A stretch of DNA of 64,000 bases from Dendrocalamus latiflorus (GCA_017311315.1 CM029669.1:18635102-18699101), one strand, 5' to 3'; shown: positions 43,109-54,508, numbered from the stretch's first letter. Notes: generated by a model not told the origin, from the letters alone. Translations and numbers: made by a program.

Positions 43109-44014
43109 GGAGACAGCAGGCCTTGCAGTCTCAAGCCTTGCTCCCTCTCTCTGAGCGCCGCGAGGTAGTCTCATCGATGCCAGAGCATGCGCCTAAGCTG
43201 CTGCAGCCGCGCGAGAACATGTCGGGTCTCCGCTGCCTTTTAAGCCGAGCTGGGCGCGTCATCTTCTCCGCCTCGTCCTCCTCTTCATTTCCCCTCTTGT
43301 TACCCACCTTCTCCTCCACTCAGTCGCTAGGAACGCCGCCGCACCGCGTCGTCTCCTCCAAGCTCGGTAGTGAGCCGTCGAGCTCCTCCACGTCGTCCTC
43401 GTCCATCCGGTGAGCCACTTCAAGAATCAATCGCGTCCTTCTATATTTTTCGCATGATGATTCCTCCCGTACTCTCGCAGCCAAGCCAGCACGCCCCCAT
43501 CTTCGTCATCTCGGGCGCGATAGCAGCACGCCAAGCCTCGTTGACTGTGCGCCACTACAATCCGCCATATCCGATGAGCCTCTCCACAAATATTTCGCGT
43601 TACAATGCGTTCCTCATCCTTATTCTTTCTTCCCCTCATTCAATTTTAGTCCATAGTCTTTGGGGTGCCGAATTGAAGCTTCTTCTCCCCGGGTTCCGTC
43701 GTGCCGCTGTTCTTCTCCTCCAGGATTAACGATTTCGTCGAAATTTCAGTATTTTCATCTCTTTCATTACCTATCGAAAAAGCTATGTTTCAATCAAAAT
43801 TTTCATGTACATTTGAAATTTGGGAGCGACCGACACATACAAGCCAGGAGCCTAGGAGAGACCCCCATAGTGCGGCGGCCCACATTGCAACTCCCACAGC
43901 CCACCAGGCCTAGCTCTGCTCCACGCGATCAGTGACGGTGATTTGTTGGATGAAGTCGCAAGGCAAGACTCAACCCTAAGCCCAATTTCTCCCCATACTC
44001 CACCGAACGGCGGG
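42557..44014 (+). mobile_element. Long gypsy LTR (Tekay-like), left part
   Basis: It starts TGTAACATCCCGAG, like the minus-strand start of the solo LTRs at 14496 and 26107, and shows the same order of parts: AT-rich start, then a GGCCCAGC-type GC-rich leader. It is cut by the Tat-type gypsy element at 44014 and continues at 56219. A (CT)n run lies at 43071-43105. Protein-like frames (42955-43413, 43370-43729) are not convincing. Confidence 0.65.
43071..43105 (+). repeat. (CT)n microsatellite
   Basis: An almost pure run of CT dinucleotides, ending at CTGCAGG. It lies in the leader-like part of the long LTR. Confidence 0.95.
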
Positions 44015-44245
44015 TGTCGTAGGGGTGGCCCCCACCTAAGCCCAGCAGGCCTGTTAGGAGGTTATAAGAACCAGAATAACATGTGTAATGACATAAATGC
44101 CCCTAATGGGGATGTATGGATGTAAGGGCATAACTGTAAAAGTATACCCCATGAGAATATATATATCAAGATGAGGGGGAGGGTGAGACAGAACACTCCC
44201 ACCTCTCCACTATCATCTCTCTCTGTTTGGTCTGTAACCACAACA
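44015..44245 (+). repeat. 5' LTR of the Tat element, with primer-binding site behind it
   Basis: 231 bp, TGTCGTAGGG...CCACAACA. It is followed by TTGGCGCCGTCCGTGGGGA; the part TGGCGCCGT matches the complement of the tRNA-Asp 3' end as I recall it, the rest less well. The LTR is short for a 12-kb element. Confidence 0.93.
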
Positions 44246-44299
44246 GTTGGCGCCGTCCGTGGGGAGGACGAGGACAGGCCTGAAGACCGAAGAAGAAGG

Positions 44300-46117
44300 A
44301 TGACACCGAAAAAAGCTTCACCAGCGGCGGCGAAGGGAAAGAAGACGGCTAGGCTGGAGCGGCGCGTGAATACCAGGGCTTCGGCATCGGCCGCCGAAGG
44401 AGTCGGCGGCGGCGTAGGCGCAGTGGTCGCGGGCATCGACGCTCGCGCTACAACGACCGACCCCGCCAGCGCCGCTACAACGACATCCAACCCCGTCGCG
44501 GGCACTGCGGCGACAGCCCCCGCCACCCTCGCCGGTAGCGCGGATCAGACGGCCGGGGGCAACCGCAACGAACCATCCGGCGGATCTGGAGTTCGCGAGG
44601 CGATGGTCCCTGCACCGACCCGTCCGCTGGGCATTCCGGCGGACCCGACAGCACCTGTGGTGGAAAGCGCCCTATTAGCAGCCCTCAACGCATTCCAGCG
44701 GGAACTAGGAGACCTTCGCGGAGCCGTCCGCGATATACAAGAGGCTCGGAGCCAGCAGGTCGCGCCAGTAATCGCGCCCGAGCCCGCACCGGAGAAGGCG
44801 GACAACCGCGAAGCCCCCACGTCCAGCCGCGTGCCGTTGAGGCGCGTAGATCCGGAGTCCCCGTTTTCGGCGGGGCTGCAGCAGGCGGCGTGGCCCGAAG
44901 ACTTCAAGTTCCCTAGCGTCACCAACCCATACAAAGGCGACACAGATCCTCGCGAGTTCGTGCGCGTGTACGAAACCGCGATCGAGGCCGCGGGCGGAGA
45001 TGACACCACGAAGGCGAAGGGACTCCCCATCGCGCTGCAAGGAGTGGCACTCTCTTGGTTTTTTACCTTAGAGCCGGGCTCCATCTACGCGTGGGAGCAG
45101 CTTCGCGACCGCCTTCACAGCAACTTCCAAGGAAACTATGTCGAGCGAGTCGATGCGGACCAGCTCTTCGCTGTGAAGCAAGGACCCTCGGAGAAGCTCC
45201 GGGACTACTTCCAGCGCTTCGCCAAGATTCGATGCCAGGTGAAAGACATTAATGAAACCACCGTCATTAATGCAGCCATACAGGGCCTTCGTCCGGGCCC
45301 GATGGCCGAGTACAACGCGCGGAGGCCAATCAAGACAGTCGTCAAACTCTTCGACAAAATGGACGAGTATGCGCGGGCGGAGGAGGATGCGCGAAGACGC
45401 AGCATCACCGCCCTCGACCTCGTCCAGGGGGAGCGCCCCCTGCGCGAGGCGGGGGCGGGTGGTCCCTCCTCGAAGCAGGGCCGCGGCCGAGAACCTCGCG
45501 GAGGCCCTCCCCGAGGCGGCGACACCGAGGTACAGGAAGGCTCTTCAAGGAGCGGGTGTAAGCCTCGGCGCCGCCAGCGCAGGACACAGGCGGCCCATCA
45601 TGTCCGCGACACCGAGGGCACCCGCCAAGGACCCGACCCCGCCTCACGGAGGGGAGACCGGGGATCGGAAGGCGGACTCGATTACGGCGGCCAACCCCAC
45701 GCAGAACAAGAGCTCCTGCACTATGGCAAGTGGTGCGAGGTACACGGCTACGGCGATCATTACACAAGGGCATGCGCTGCAGTCATGGAGCTGCGAAGGG
45801 TGACGGCCGGGTCTCGGGCTCCGCCCCCAACGGAGGGCGCGCAGCATCGCACCGTCAGCGTCATCACCGGAGGCTCCTCCTTAAAAGCTCCCGGGGAGCA
45901 GCCGCAACTGTGGATGCCGCCCCGCAACATCACCTTCGACTTGAACGACGCCAGGGGTGTGGAGTACCCTCACCAAGACCCCCTAGTCATCCAGGCCCAC
46001 ATAGCACGTTGTGACGTCAGGCGCGTCCTTGTCGACGAGGCAAGTTCCGCGAATATCTTGTTCGCAGAGGCCCTCGACCGTATGGGGATCCCACAAAGCC
46101 GGCTAGAGCAGCCATGA
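44300..46117 (+). CDS. gag plus start of protease, Tat element
   Basis: The frame from ATG 44300 gives 605 residues and ends at TGA 46115-46117. It encodes the capsid-forming gag protein. The retrotransposon gag domain is at about nucleotides 44900-45410 (FPSVTNPYKGDTDPREF to WEQLRDRLHSNF and beyond). A basic, Gly/Arg-rich region follows. A zinc-knuckle variant, CEVHGYGDHYTRAC, has the C-x2-H-x4-H-x4-C spacing of this lineage instead of CCHC. At the end begins the aspartic protease, RRVLVDEASSANILF, whose active site is normally D-x-G; here Glu-Ala follows the Asp, which may weaken the enzyme. The TGA then cuts the protease. The next ORF is in the same frame, so this is a point change or a read-through stop, not a shift. 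The ATG at 44171 lies in the LTR and was not chosen. Confidence 0.88.
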   Translation: MTPKKASPAAAKGKKTARLERRVNTRASASAAEGVGGGVGAVVAGIDARATTTDPASAATTTSNPVAGTAATAPATLAGSADQTAGGNRNEPSGGSGVREAMVPAPTRPLGIPADPTAPVVESALLAALNAFQRELGDLRGAVRDIQEARSQQVAPVIAPEPAPEKADNREAPTSSRVPLRRVDPESPFSAGLQQAAWPEDFKFPSVTNPYKGDTDPREFVRVYETAIEAAGGDDTTKAKGLPIALQGVALSWFFTLEPGSIYAWEQLRDRLHSNFQGNYVERVDADQLFAVKQGPSEKLRDYFQRFAKIRCQVKDINETTVINAAIQGLRPGPMAEYNARRPIKTVVKLFDKMDEYARAEEDARRRSITALDLVQGERPLREAGAGGPSSKQGRGREPRGGPPRGGDTEVQEGSSRSGCKPRRRQRRTQAAHHVRDTEGTRQGPDPASRRGDRGSEGGLDYGGQPHAEQELLHYGKWCEVHGYGDHYTRACAAVMELRRVTAGSRAPPPTEGAQHRTVSVITGGSSLKAPGEQPQLWMPPRNITFDLNDARGVEYPHQDPLVIQAHIARCDVRRVLVDEASSANILFAEALDRMGIPQSRLEQP

Positions 46118-48403
46118 GCTCCACTTCAAGGTTTCGGGGGTCAACCGCTGCAGGCCTTGGGGCACGTGTCCCTTCCGGTCACTTTCCGTCAGGAGGGCAA
46201 CAAGGGTAACATCCGGACCGAGCATGTCATCTTCGACGTCGTCGATATCTCGCATCCCTACAACGCCATACTGGGTCGGCCCGCCATCAACTCTTTCGAG
46301 GCGATCCCACACTATGCGTTTTTGTGTGTGAAGCTCCCGGGCCCAGAGGGTGTTATCACCGTCTTCGGCGATCAGGACCTGGCCAGACGGGCCGAGGTCG
46401 GCAGCCGCGTTCCGCATCGCCCGGTGCATGCCCTCTCCGGCGCGCGCGGCGACGGGCCCTCCGCCCCCGGATGGACGCCCAAGCCTCGCCCCGAGGGCGG
46501 AGTCAAGAAGGTGCCACTCCAAGTGGAGGGGCAGTTTGTGTCCATCGGCGAGGGGCTCCCACCGGGGGTCGAACGGGATCTGCTCCGAGTGCTTCAGAAC
46601 AACGTTGACATTTTCGCATGGTCCCCGGAGGACATCAAGGGCTTAGATCGAGCAGTAATCGAGCATCGCTTGGCGGTCCGCCCCGACGCCAAGCCGGTCA
46701 AGCAAAGGCTTCGGCGTATTTCAATGGATCGGCAGCAGGCGGCCAAAACAGAGGCCGCGAAGCTTCTTCGCGCTGGGGTCATCCGCGAGGTCCACCACCT
46801 AGAGTGGCTCGCTAACCCGGTGCTAGTCAAAAAGGCCAGCGGGGCCTGGCGCATGTGCATCGACTTCACAGCACTCAACAAGGCGTGCCCGAAGGACAAT
46901 TACCCCTTGCCGCGCATCGATCAGCTGGTCGACGCCACTGCTGGGTGCGAACTCATGAGTTTCCTGGACGCCTATTTTGGCTATCACCAGGTATACATGG
47001 CCGAAGACGACGAAGAGAAAACCAGTTTCATCACACCACTTGGGACGTTCTGCTTCGTCAGAATGCCCTTTGGCTTGAAGAATGTCGGCGCTACCTTCAC
47101 CCGCCTCGTCGCTATTGCCCTGGCCGCCCAGCTCGGGAGGAACGTCGAAGCTTATGTCGATGACATGGTGGTCAAAACTCGGCAGCTTGCTCTGCATGGC
47201 CGGGACCTCCAGGAGACCTTCGACAATCTCCGGAAGGCGGGCATCAAACTCAACCCCGACAAATGTGTCTTCGGGGTGCAAGCGGGCAAGCTCCTGGGTT
47301 TCCTCGTCTCCGGACGGGGCATCCAGGCGAACCCCGACAAAGTAGACGCCATCCTGGGTATGGAGCCACCCAAGACTACGAGGGAGGTCCAGAGGCTGGC
47401 GGGCCGCATGGCAGCACTAAGCCGCTTCCTATCCAGGGCGGCGGAACGGGGCTTGCCATTTTTCAAGACGCTCCGCGGGTGCGACAGATTTCGTTGGGAC
47501 GGAGATTGCGCGAAGGCCTTCAACGAGCTCAAGGAGCACCTGGCCAGCCTCCCCACGCTGGTCGCCCCAGCACCAAAGGCTCCCCTCCTGCTCTATCTGG
47601 CCGCGTCAGCCACCGCGATCAGCGCCGTCCTCGTCCTAGAGGAAGGCGCCATGCAGCGGCCCGTCTACTTTGTCTCCGAAGCCCTCCAAGGTGCCAAGAC
47701 AAGATACACGGAGCTTGAGAAGCTCGCCTACGCGCTGGTCATGGCCTCCAGGAAGCTTCGGCATTATTTCCTGGCCCACCCGATCACAGTGCCTTCCTCA
47801 TTCCCCCTGGCAGAGATGCTGCACAATAAGGAGTCCACAGGGCGCATCGGCAAATGGGCTGCCGAGCTCGCTCCCTTCTCCTTGACGTATGCTTCGCGAA
47901 CGGCAATCAAATCCCAAGTCCTTGCGGATTTTCTCGCCGAATGGACCCCGCCGGCCCAACCCGTCCAGACGCACGATGACCCCGTCTGGACGCTCACGAT
48001 CGACGGCGCTTACGGCGTCGCCGGCGCAGGCGTAGGGGCGGTGGTCGTCACGCCCGAGGGGCAGCGTTTGCTATACTCGGCGCGCCTTGCCTTCCCCGCC
48101 ACCAACAACACGGCTGAATACGAGGCACTGCTCTTCGGCCTGGCGAAGCTCAAGGCAGTTGGCGCGAGATGGGTGCTAGTCCGCACCGACTCGCGCTTGG
48201 TGGCTGGTCATGTGGACAAGTCATATCAAGCCAAGGACCCTGAGTTGGCCAAGTACCTCGCGGCCGTGAGGGCGAGGGAAAGGCACTTTTTGGGTGTCAC
48301 CGTCAAGGCCATCCCCCGCGCGGAGAACGAGCAGGACGACGCCCTCGCTAAGGCGGCCAGCCAGCAACTGCCCCCCCTGAGGGGGCGTTTTACGAGATAC
48401 TAG
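46118..48403 (+). pseudogene. pol: protease remainder, reverse transcriptase, two RNase H domains
   Basis: This is in frame with gag after the TGA. The protease C-terminal half is at 46150-46370 (AILGRPAINSFEAIPHYAF). Reverse transcriptase follows at about 46790-47200, with LKKACPKDNYPLPRID-like and FGLKNVGATF blocks and the catalytic YVDD at 47153-47164. The first RNase H is at about 47570-47900 (LLLYLAASATAISAVL). The second, archaeal-type, is at about 47985-48360: LTIDGAYG, then NNTAEYEALLFGL, then VRTDSRLV supply its acidic residues. The frame ends at TAG 48401-48403 because the run of seven C at 48370-48376 is one base short of the frame used by integrase. Small departures from the family consensus (DAYFGYHQ, NVGATF) are visible, but the YVDD is intact. 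Confidence 0.88.
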
Positions 48404-49692
48404 CGCATGCGGCCATCGCGCAAGACAACCGGGACGCGGCACTCGTCCACCGCATCGACCGGCCAGGTGATTGGCGAGAGCCCATCTTCAATTTCTTGCA
48501 AGGCATCACCGAGCCCGACGACCCCGCCGAGCTTCGGCGCTTGCAGCACCGCGCAAGGTCCTTCCAGGCGTTCGAAGGGATACTCTACAAGAGGGGGGTT
48601 TGCGCACCGCTCCTGCGCTGCCTCTCGACGGAAGGGGGAAAGGAGCTCCTGGCGGAGATCCACGCGGGCGTGTGCGGATCCCACCTGGAGCCGAGGTCAT
48701 TGGTCGGCAAGGCGTTCAGGCAAGGCATCTACTGGCCAACCGCCACCACCGACGCCCAGGACCTCGTCCGTCGGTGCCAAGGGTGCCAGTGGATGGCGCG
48801 CATCATCCGCAGGCCCCCAACGAGCCTCAACCCCATTCCCCCGGTGTGGCCACTGGCACGCTGGGGCCTCGACATAGTAGGACCACTTGCCCGAGCTCCA
48901 GGGGACCTCCGGTTCATGGTAGTCGCGCTGGAGTATTTCTCCAGATGGCCGGAAGCGGTTGCCCTGGCCAAAGTAACTTCTGCGGCCATACAACGCTTCC
49001 TATGGCAAAACATCATATGTCGCTTCGGCGTGCCCCGGGAGCTCACGGTTGACAATGGCCTGCAGTTCGACGCCACCCTTTTCAAAGACTATTGTGACAG
49101 CATGGGCATCACCCTCCGATTCGCCTCGGTAGGGCATCCCCAGTCCAACGGGGCGGTCGAACGGGCGAATGGCGCCATCTCCGCCGCCATAAAAAAGCGC
49201 CTGGTCGGATTGCCGAAGGGCAAGTGGCCAAGCGAGCTTCACAGCGTTCTGTGGTCGCTTCGCACAACGGTAACGCGCCCGACGGGATTCACGCCGTTCA
49301 GGCTCCTTTACGGTGATGAGGCGGTGACGCCCGAGGAAATCAAGGCCGGCTCGCGGAGGGTCCTCGTCCAAGCACCCGAAGAGGAGCGCCGTGTATCCCT
49401 GGACCTCCTCGACGGGATACGGGCAGATGCAGCCCACCATGTTGAGAAGTACGCGCGACAGACAATGCGTACTCGGGACCGCTCTATATGCCCGCGGGGG
49501 TTCAAGCCTGGGGATCTCGTTCTCAGAGTAGCGCTCCAGGCGGAGACCGTTGGCAAGCTGGAGTCCAAGTGGGAAGGCCCGTACATCGTGATGGAGGCAT
49601 TGCCGAAGGGGGCGTACCGCCTCGCCACGCTCGAGGGACAAGCCCTCCGGCACACATGGAACGCGGACAGGTTGCGGCGATACTACGCCTAG
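48377..49692 (+). CDS. Integrase region of pol, Tat element
   Basis: The frame becomes pol-like again right after the seven-C run and stays open to TAG 49690-49692. The zinc-binding part shows His-His-Cys-Cys (EIHAGVCGSH to VRRCQGCQW, 48655-48790). The catalytic DDE residues lie in WGLDIVGPL, LTVDNGLQFD (usual Thr is Leu here) and SNGAVERANG. A GPY/F-like module follows with ESKWEGPYIV near 49560. There is no chromodomain, as expected for Tat elements. Separate expression would need a frameshift at the C run. Confidence 0.88.
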
Positions 49693-49811
49693 AAGCAGGA
49701 CAGCAAGCGTAGAACCACCAGCCCTTTGTTATGCGATGCCCGCCCGCGCAAACGGGGGTTCAATAAAGGTTGCTGTTCCCAGAGCATCCCCTGTCTGCGC
49801 TGAGCAGAACA
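49693..49811 (+). other. Spacer after integrase
   Basis: A short non-coding spacer with AATAAAGG near 49761, which could serve as a polyadenylation signal for a transcript ending before the arrays; that is inference. Confidence 0.4.
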
Positions 49812-51410
49812 AAGTCACGGACTTTAAATAAGACGTAGCGTTGAGCTCAGCTTTCGCACGCGAGAGTCTACGGACTATAAATAAGACATAGTGTTGAGCC
49901 TAACTCCGCACGCACCAGTCCACGGACTTTAAATAAGACGTAGCGTTGAGCTCAGCTTCCGCACGCGAGAGTCTGCGGACTATAAATAAGACGTAGCGTT
50001 GAGCCTAGCTCCGCACGCACCAGTCCACGGACTTTAAATAAGACGTAGCGTTGAGCTCAGCTTCCGCACGCGAGAGTCTACGGACTATAAATAAGACGTA
50101 GTGTTGAGCCTAGCTCCGCACGCACCAGTCCACGGACTTTAAATAAGACGTAGCGTTGAGCTCAGCTTTCGCACGCGAGAGTCTACGGACTATAAATAAG
50201 ACATAGTGTTGAGCCTAACTCCGCACGCACCAGTCCACGGACTTTAAATAAGACGTAGCGTTGAGCTCAGCTTCCGCACGCGAGAGTCTGCGGACTATAA
50301 ATAAGACGTAGCGTTGAGCCTAGCTCCGCACGCACCAGTCCACGGACTTTGAATAAGACGTAGCGTTGAGCTCAACTTCCGCACGCGAGAGTCTACGGAC
50401 TATAAATAAGACGTAGTGTTGAGCCTAGCTCCGCACGCACCAGTCCACGGACTTTAAATAAGACGTAGCGTTGAGCTCAGCTTCCGCACGCGAGAGTCTA
50501 CGGACTATAAATAAGACGTAGTGTTGAGCCTAGCTCCGCACGCACCAGTCCACGGACTTTAAATAAGACGTAGCGTTGAGCTCAGCTTCCGCACGCGAGA
50601 GTCTCCGGACTATAAAGAAGACGTAGCGTCGAGGTCCACATCCGCACGCACCAGTCCACGGACTTTAAATAAGACGTAGTGTTGAGCTCAGCTTCCTCAC
50701 GCGCGAGTCTCCGGACTATAAAGAAGACGTAGCGTCGAGGTCCGCCTCCGCACGCACCAGTCCACGGACTTTAAATAAGACGTAGCGTCGAGGTCCGCCT
50801 CCGCACGCACCAGTCCACGGACTTTAAATAAGACGTAGCGTCGAGGTCCGCCTCCGCACGCACCAGTCTACGGACTTTAAATAAGACGTAGCGTCGAGGT
50901 CCGCCTCCGCACGCACTAGTCTCCGGACTTTAAATAAGACGCAACGGGGGGACGCCCTCGCGCGCACCAGTCTACGGACTTTAAATAAGACGTAGCGTCG
51001 AGGTCCGCCTCCGCACGCGCTAGTCTACGGACTTTAAATAAGACGTAGCGTTGAGGTCCGCCTCCGCACGCGCGAGTCTCCGGACTATAAAGGAAGTCGT
51101 AGCGTCGAGGTCCGCCTCCGCACGCGCTAGTCTACGGACTTTAAATAAGACGTAGCGTTGAGGTCCGCCTCCGCACGCGCGAGTCTCCGGACTATAAAGG
51201 AAGTCGTAGCGTCGAGGTCCGCCTCCGCACGCGCTAGTCTACGGACTTTAAACAAGACGTAGCGTTGAGGTCCGCCTCCGCACGCGCGAGTCTCCGGACT
51301 ATAAAGAAAGTCGTAGCGGCGAGGTTCGCCTCCGCACGCGCCGGTCCATGGACTTTTAATAAGACGCGGATGCCCTCCCTGCGCGCTCTACGGAGTATAA
51401 ACAAGGTGCG
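49812..51410 (+). repeat. Minisatellite array 1 (105-bp dimers, then about 55-bp monomers)
   Basis: The motif CGGACTTTAAATAAGACGTA or its variant CGGACTATAAATAAGACGTA occurs about every 52 bases. Up to about 50630 two variant half-units alternate, giving a 105-bp period measured at 49916, 50021, 50126 and 50231. Further on the halves blur into single units with a GAGGTCCGCCTCCGCACGC variant. Such arrays are common between pol and the 3' LTR in Tat elements. Each unit carries a TATA-like TTTAAATAA or TATAAATAA. Confidence 0.95.
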
Positions 51411-51620
51411 GAGGTCTTCTTCCCTTCGCGTTCGGCGGCAGGTAACACCCAGAATAAGGTACTACTTGGATTCATTGCAAAAGCAAAGGGGTTACATGGT
51501 TACAAGCATAAGAACCAGTACATCATCCCCCTGCCTTACCCGACCAATCGCTCAGCCTTGGCGCGGTGCGGACGAACCCGTGCCGCCGTCGCCGTGACGC
51601 TGAAGGACCCTTTCGAGCCA
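51411..51620. other. Spacer between array 1 and the antisense gene
   Basis: The last degenerate repeat units fade here. The antisense gene's presumed 3' end lies next to it. No other signal is seen. Confidence 0.4.
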
Positions 51621-54508
51621 CTAGAGGAGGTCCCCCTCCCCATGCAGAGTCTGTTGCACGGCGACCCTCGCTGCATCTTCCCCAAAGCGGCCCCAGATCC
51701 GTTGATGGAAGTTCTGCAGGCTAGGCCCGATGGAGCGGATGGCGTCCAACATGACCTCTGGTCGGTCGGGAAGATCCAGTTGAGGATTTGCTAGCTCATG
51801 GGTATGTCTGCACCCACGAGTGTGAAGCAGGGCAAGGGCGAAGCACGCACCAAGATAACCGCAGTGCTCGCCAAACGTTCTGGCGTCACGAAGAGCAACG
51901 CCGGCCCCCTCCTCAATCAACCCGAGCGTCTCCGACAGGGCCTCCGGCCCGTGCGTAGTGTCCGGCACTCTGATGCACAGATCTCGGAGGGCCTAGTTCA
52001 GAGCCTCCATGGCCCGCCACGCCGACATGGACGCATTTTCCAGGACGCGGCTATTCTCGGCAGCAGACTCCACCAGCTAGGCGTTCTTCCCTTCTAGGAC
52101 GGTCATCTGCTGCACGAAGGCGGCACGCTCCTCAGCCGCGGTGCACTTGGCTTCCATGGCCTCGAGTTCTGCGGCCGCCATGGCACCCTCTAGCGCGCGA
52201 AGTTCTTCATCCTTCGCGGCGAGAGCATTGCTTACTTCACGAAGGCTGGCTTCCAGAGCCCTCCGCTCCCGAACGCGGGCCTCGTCAAAGGACCGGCTGA
52301 GGGCAAGCGTCTGGCAAAAACAACAAATCAGCAGGCGTCCAGCAGTACCTTACAAAGCTGAAGCGCACATACTTACCCTCATCTCAGAGGCCTGCAGCGC
52401 GAGCGCTAGGAGTTCCCCCTCGCATGACGACAACATCTCTCGGTCGAGGCCGTTGTCGGCACGCTCTGCGGCTGCGATGAGGTCGCAAAATATCTCCGGG
52501 CGAGGGAGGAAGTTCGAGCGAGCGAGCCCCGGCCCCAACGAGCCAGGATTTACCGCGGCCACGGCCACGTCAACAACAGCGGACACCTGCGGGGCACCCT
52601 GCACAAGGCTTCCGACTTCGTGCATACCTCCGCTGCTCGATCCTTCGCCACGTCCGGGAGACTTCGTCTCGCCTGATGTTGGCAGAAAGAGCGAGCAGAT
52701 CGGAGAGAGTCTCGCGAAGTCAAGTGAAGAAAGGGACTCACGCCTACCTCCTGCGCCCCTTGTCGCGGTAGGAAGTGGCGCCGGTTAGACCACCCAGGGG
52801 GAGGCGGGCGCCTCGACGGTCGGGGAGGAGGTCTTCTCGGCCGCGCCAGACGCCGTAATCCCGCGGCAAGGCCCCGCAACGGCGTATCGACCCCTCGCTG
52901 GCGGCAGGGACTGAGTCCGAGGGCGTTTCGCCGGCGGTGGCACAGGCGATTCTTCCGCGGCAACACCAGCTACGGTTACCGTCGCCCCCACGACTTCCTC
53001 TGTAGGGGGCGCGCCCTCGTCGGCCGCTGCGGTTGATAACGCACCTTCAACCGTGGTTTTCTCGCCAGGAACGACGCCACCCCCCGGGTTGACGAGTTCC
53101 AACTCAACGACGGCCGCGAGCACGGGCTCGTGGGCGTCGGCAGAAGGTGCCGGGGGATCCGAGGCGGCGCGCCCCTCCGGAGCAGTATGGCCAGGCCCAC
53201 CGCTGGTCGCACGCCCCGTTTCAGCTGTGCCATCCGCCGAGGGGGCTGCCGGGTCGCATACGGCAGCCGGGGAACGGGCCCGGCGTCGCGAAGATAACAC
53301 CCCCGTAGGGCTATCACGGTCCTGAGCGCCCGGAGTCCCGGCGGGAAGCTCTTCCGGCACCGCGCGCTCGGGCACAGTAATGCCCAGAGCCTCGCAGGTG
53401 CGGTTTACCCGCCCTTGCTTAGCCGCCTTGACTGCGGCCTCGCGAGCCTGGTGCTCCTTAAGCGTATACGGGCCGAGGAGTGCCGCAACCGCGCGCTCCG
53501 CATCTTCTAGCCGAGCCACTGCGCAGGAGATCACGTCAGTCAGGCAGAAACCAAACAGATACAATGGCGCGCGTAAAGCGTGCTGGGCGACTTACAAGGC
53601 GCGGAGGGCGGAAGCAGGCGAGACACGGATGGATCGAACCCGTCCCCGCGGGGGCCGTTCTGTCCAACATACTTCCCCCGGAAGGAGAGTGGCGCCGCCC
53701 CATACATTGTGAACTCCTCGGCTAGGTCGCGCACGCTCATTCGACGGGCGACACCGACAAGACTCTGTAGCTTTCACGTGTCGTCAATCTCCGCCTTCAG
53801 ACTCAGCGTACTGTTAAACGAGATCGGCCCACCTCGGCACTGCATTCCGCTCTTGTCGGTCACGGTGTAATAGAACCACCGCCGAGTCCAGCCGGACGCC
53901 CATTGCCCCGACGAGGCTGGCACAGGGAACAACGTCGCGCATGACGCCCGGAGCACGAAGTCCGCACCACCAAAGTTGGACATCGCCCCGTTAACCTTTC
54001 TAGGTCGACACTGTGCATCGTGCAGTGTGGCAAATAAGCTCGCGCTGGGACGCCACCCCTCTGTCCGCATCGCCCATGTGAAGACAGCTAGGCGGAGTAT
54101 CGCGTGGGGCGTCAACTGGGCTAGCTCCAACTTGTAGGCCCGCAGGACTTCGCCCACGAACAACGTGCAGGGCATTCGAAGGCCGGCGTCGAAGAACGCG
54201 GCAAAAACAATCGCCTCCATTGCCCCGGGCTTCGGCTCCGTCTCGTCCCGGCGGGGTAGGCGAGCCCCATTGCGATCCACGATCTTCCCCTCATCCACGA
54301 GTCACTGCAGCATCCCTTCAGTCATGCGGCTCTTCTCCAGCACACGGGAGCAGCAGCCTCCCGAGTGCTCCATGGCGTTCCACCACTTGTCGGCACGCGA
54401 GCTCCCCCGCGGCACCAGTTTGTACTCCTTGGAAGGATGGGACACCTCGCCCTGGCTAGGCAAGGAACCGCTGCGGGGATGGTAGGTGGCGTTGTCATGG
54501 CTAGCCAT
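51621..54508 (-). pseudogene. Antisense gene of the Tat element ('putative gypsy-type transposon' domain), spliced, with stops
   Basis: The minus strand carries a second gene opposite to gag-pol. From ATG 54508 the product starts MASHDNATYHPRSGSLPSQ and runs into the plant 'gypsy-type transposon' domain (Transposase_28 type; GLRMPCTLFVGEVLRAYKLE, 54050-54190). A 77-bp intron (53595-53519, GTAAGT...GCGCAG) follows SRLLPPSAP. The next exon (53518-52785) encodes ARLEDAERAVAALL and then a long Pro/Ala/Glu-rich linker with a KRPR basic patch. Further down the strand, frames at about 52290-51621 form a strong coiled coil (LREVSNALAAKDEELRALEG) and end at 51621. In-frame stops interrupt it at 54304-54302 and 53776-53774 (TGA) and at 52079-52077 and 51995-51993 (TAG). 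Antisense genes of this kind are known in Tat relatives such as Grande and RIRE2; their function is unknown. Confidence 0.7.

Noticed and set aside
44171..44299. Earlier in-frame ATG for gag at 44171
   Set aside because: It lies in the 5' LTR and would read through the primer-binding site; the ATG at 44300 is the natural start.
49812..51410. Array 1 as a CRISPR-like array
   Set aside because: Units are contiguous minisatellite copies without unique spacers, in a plant retrotransposon.
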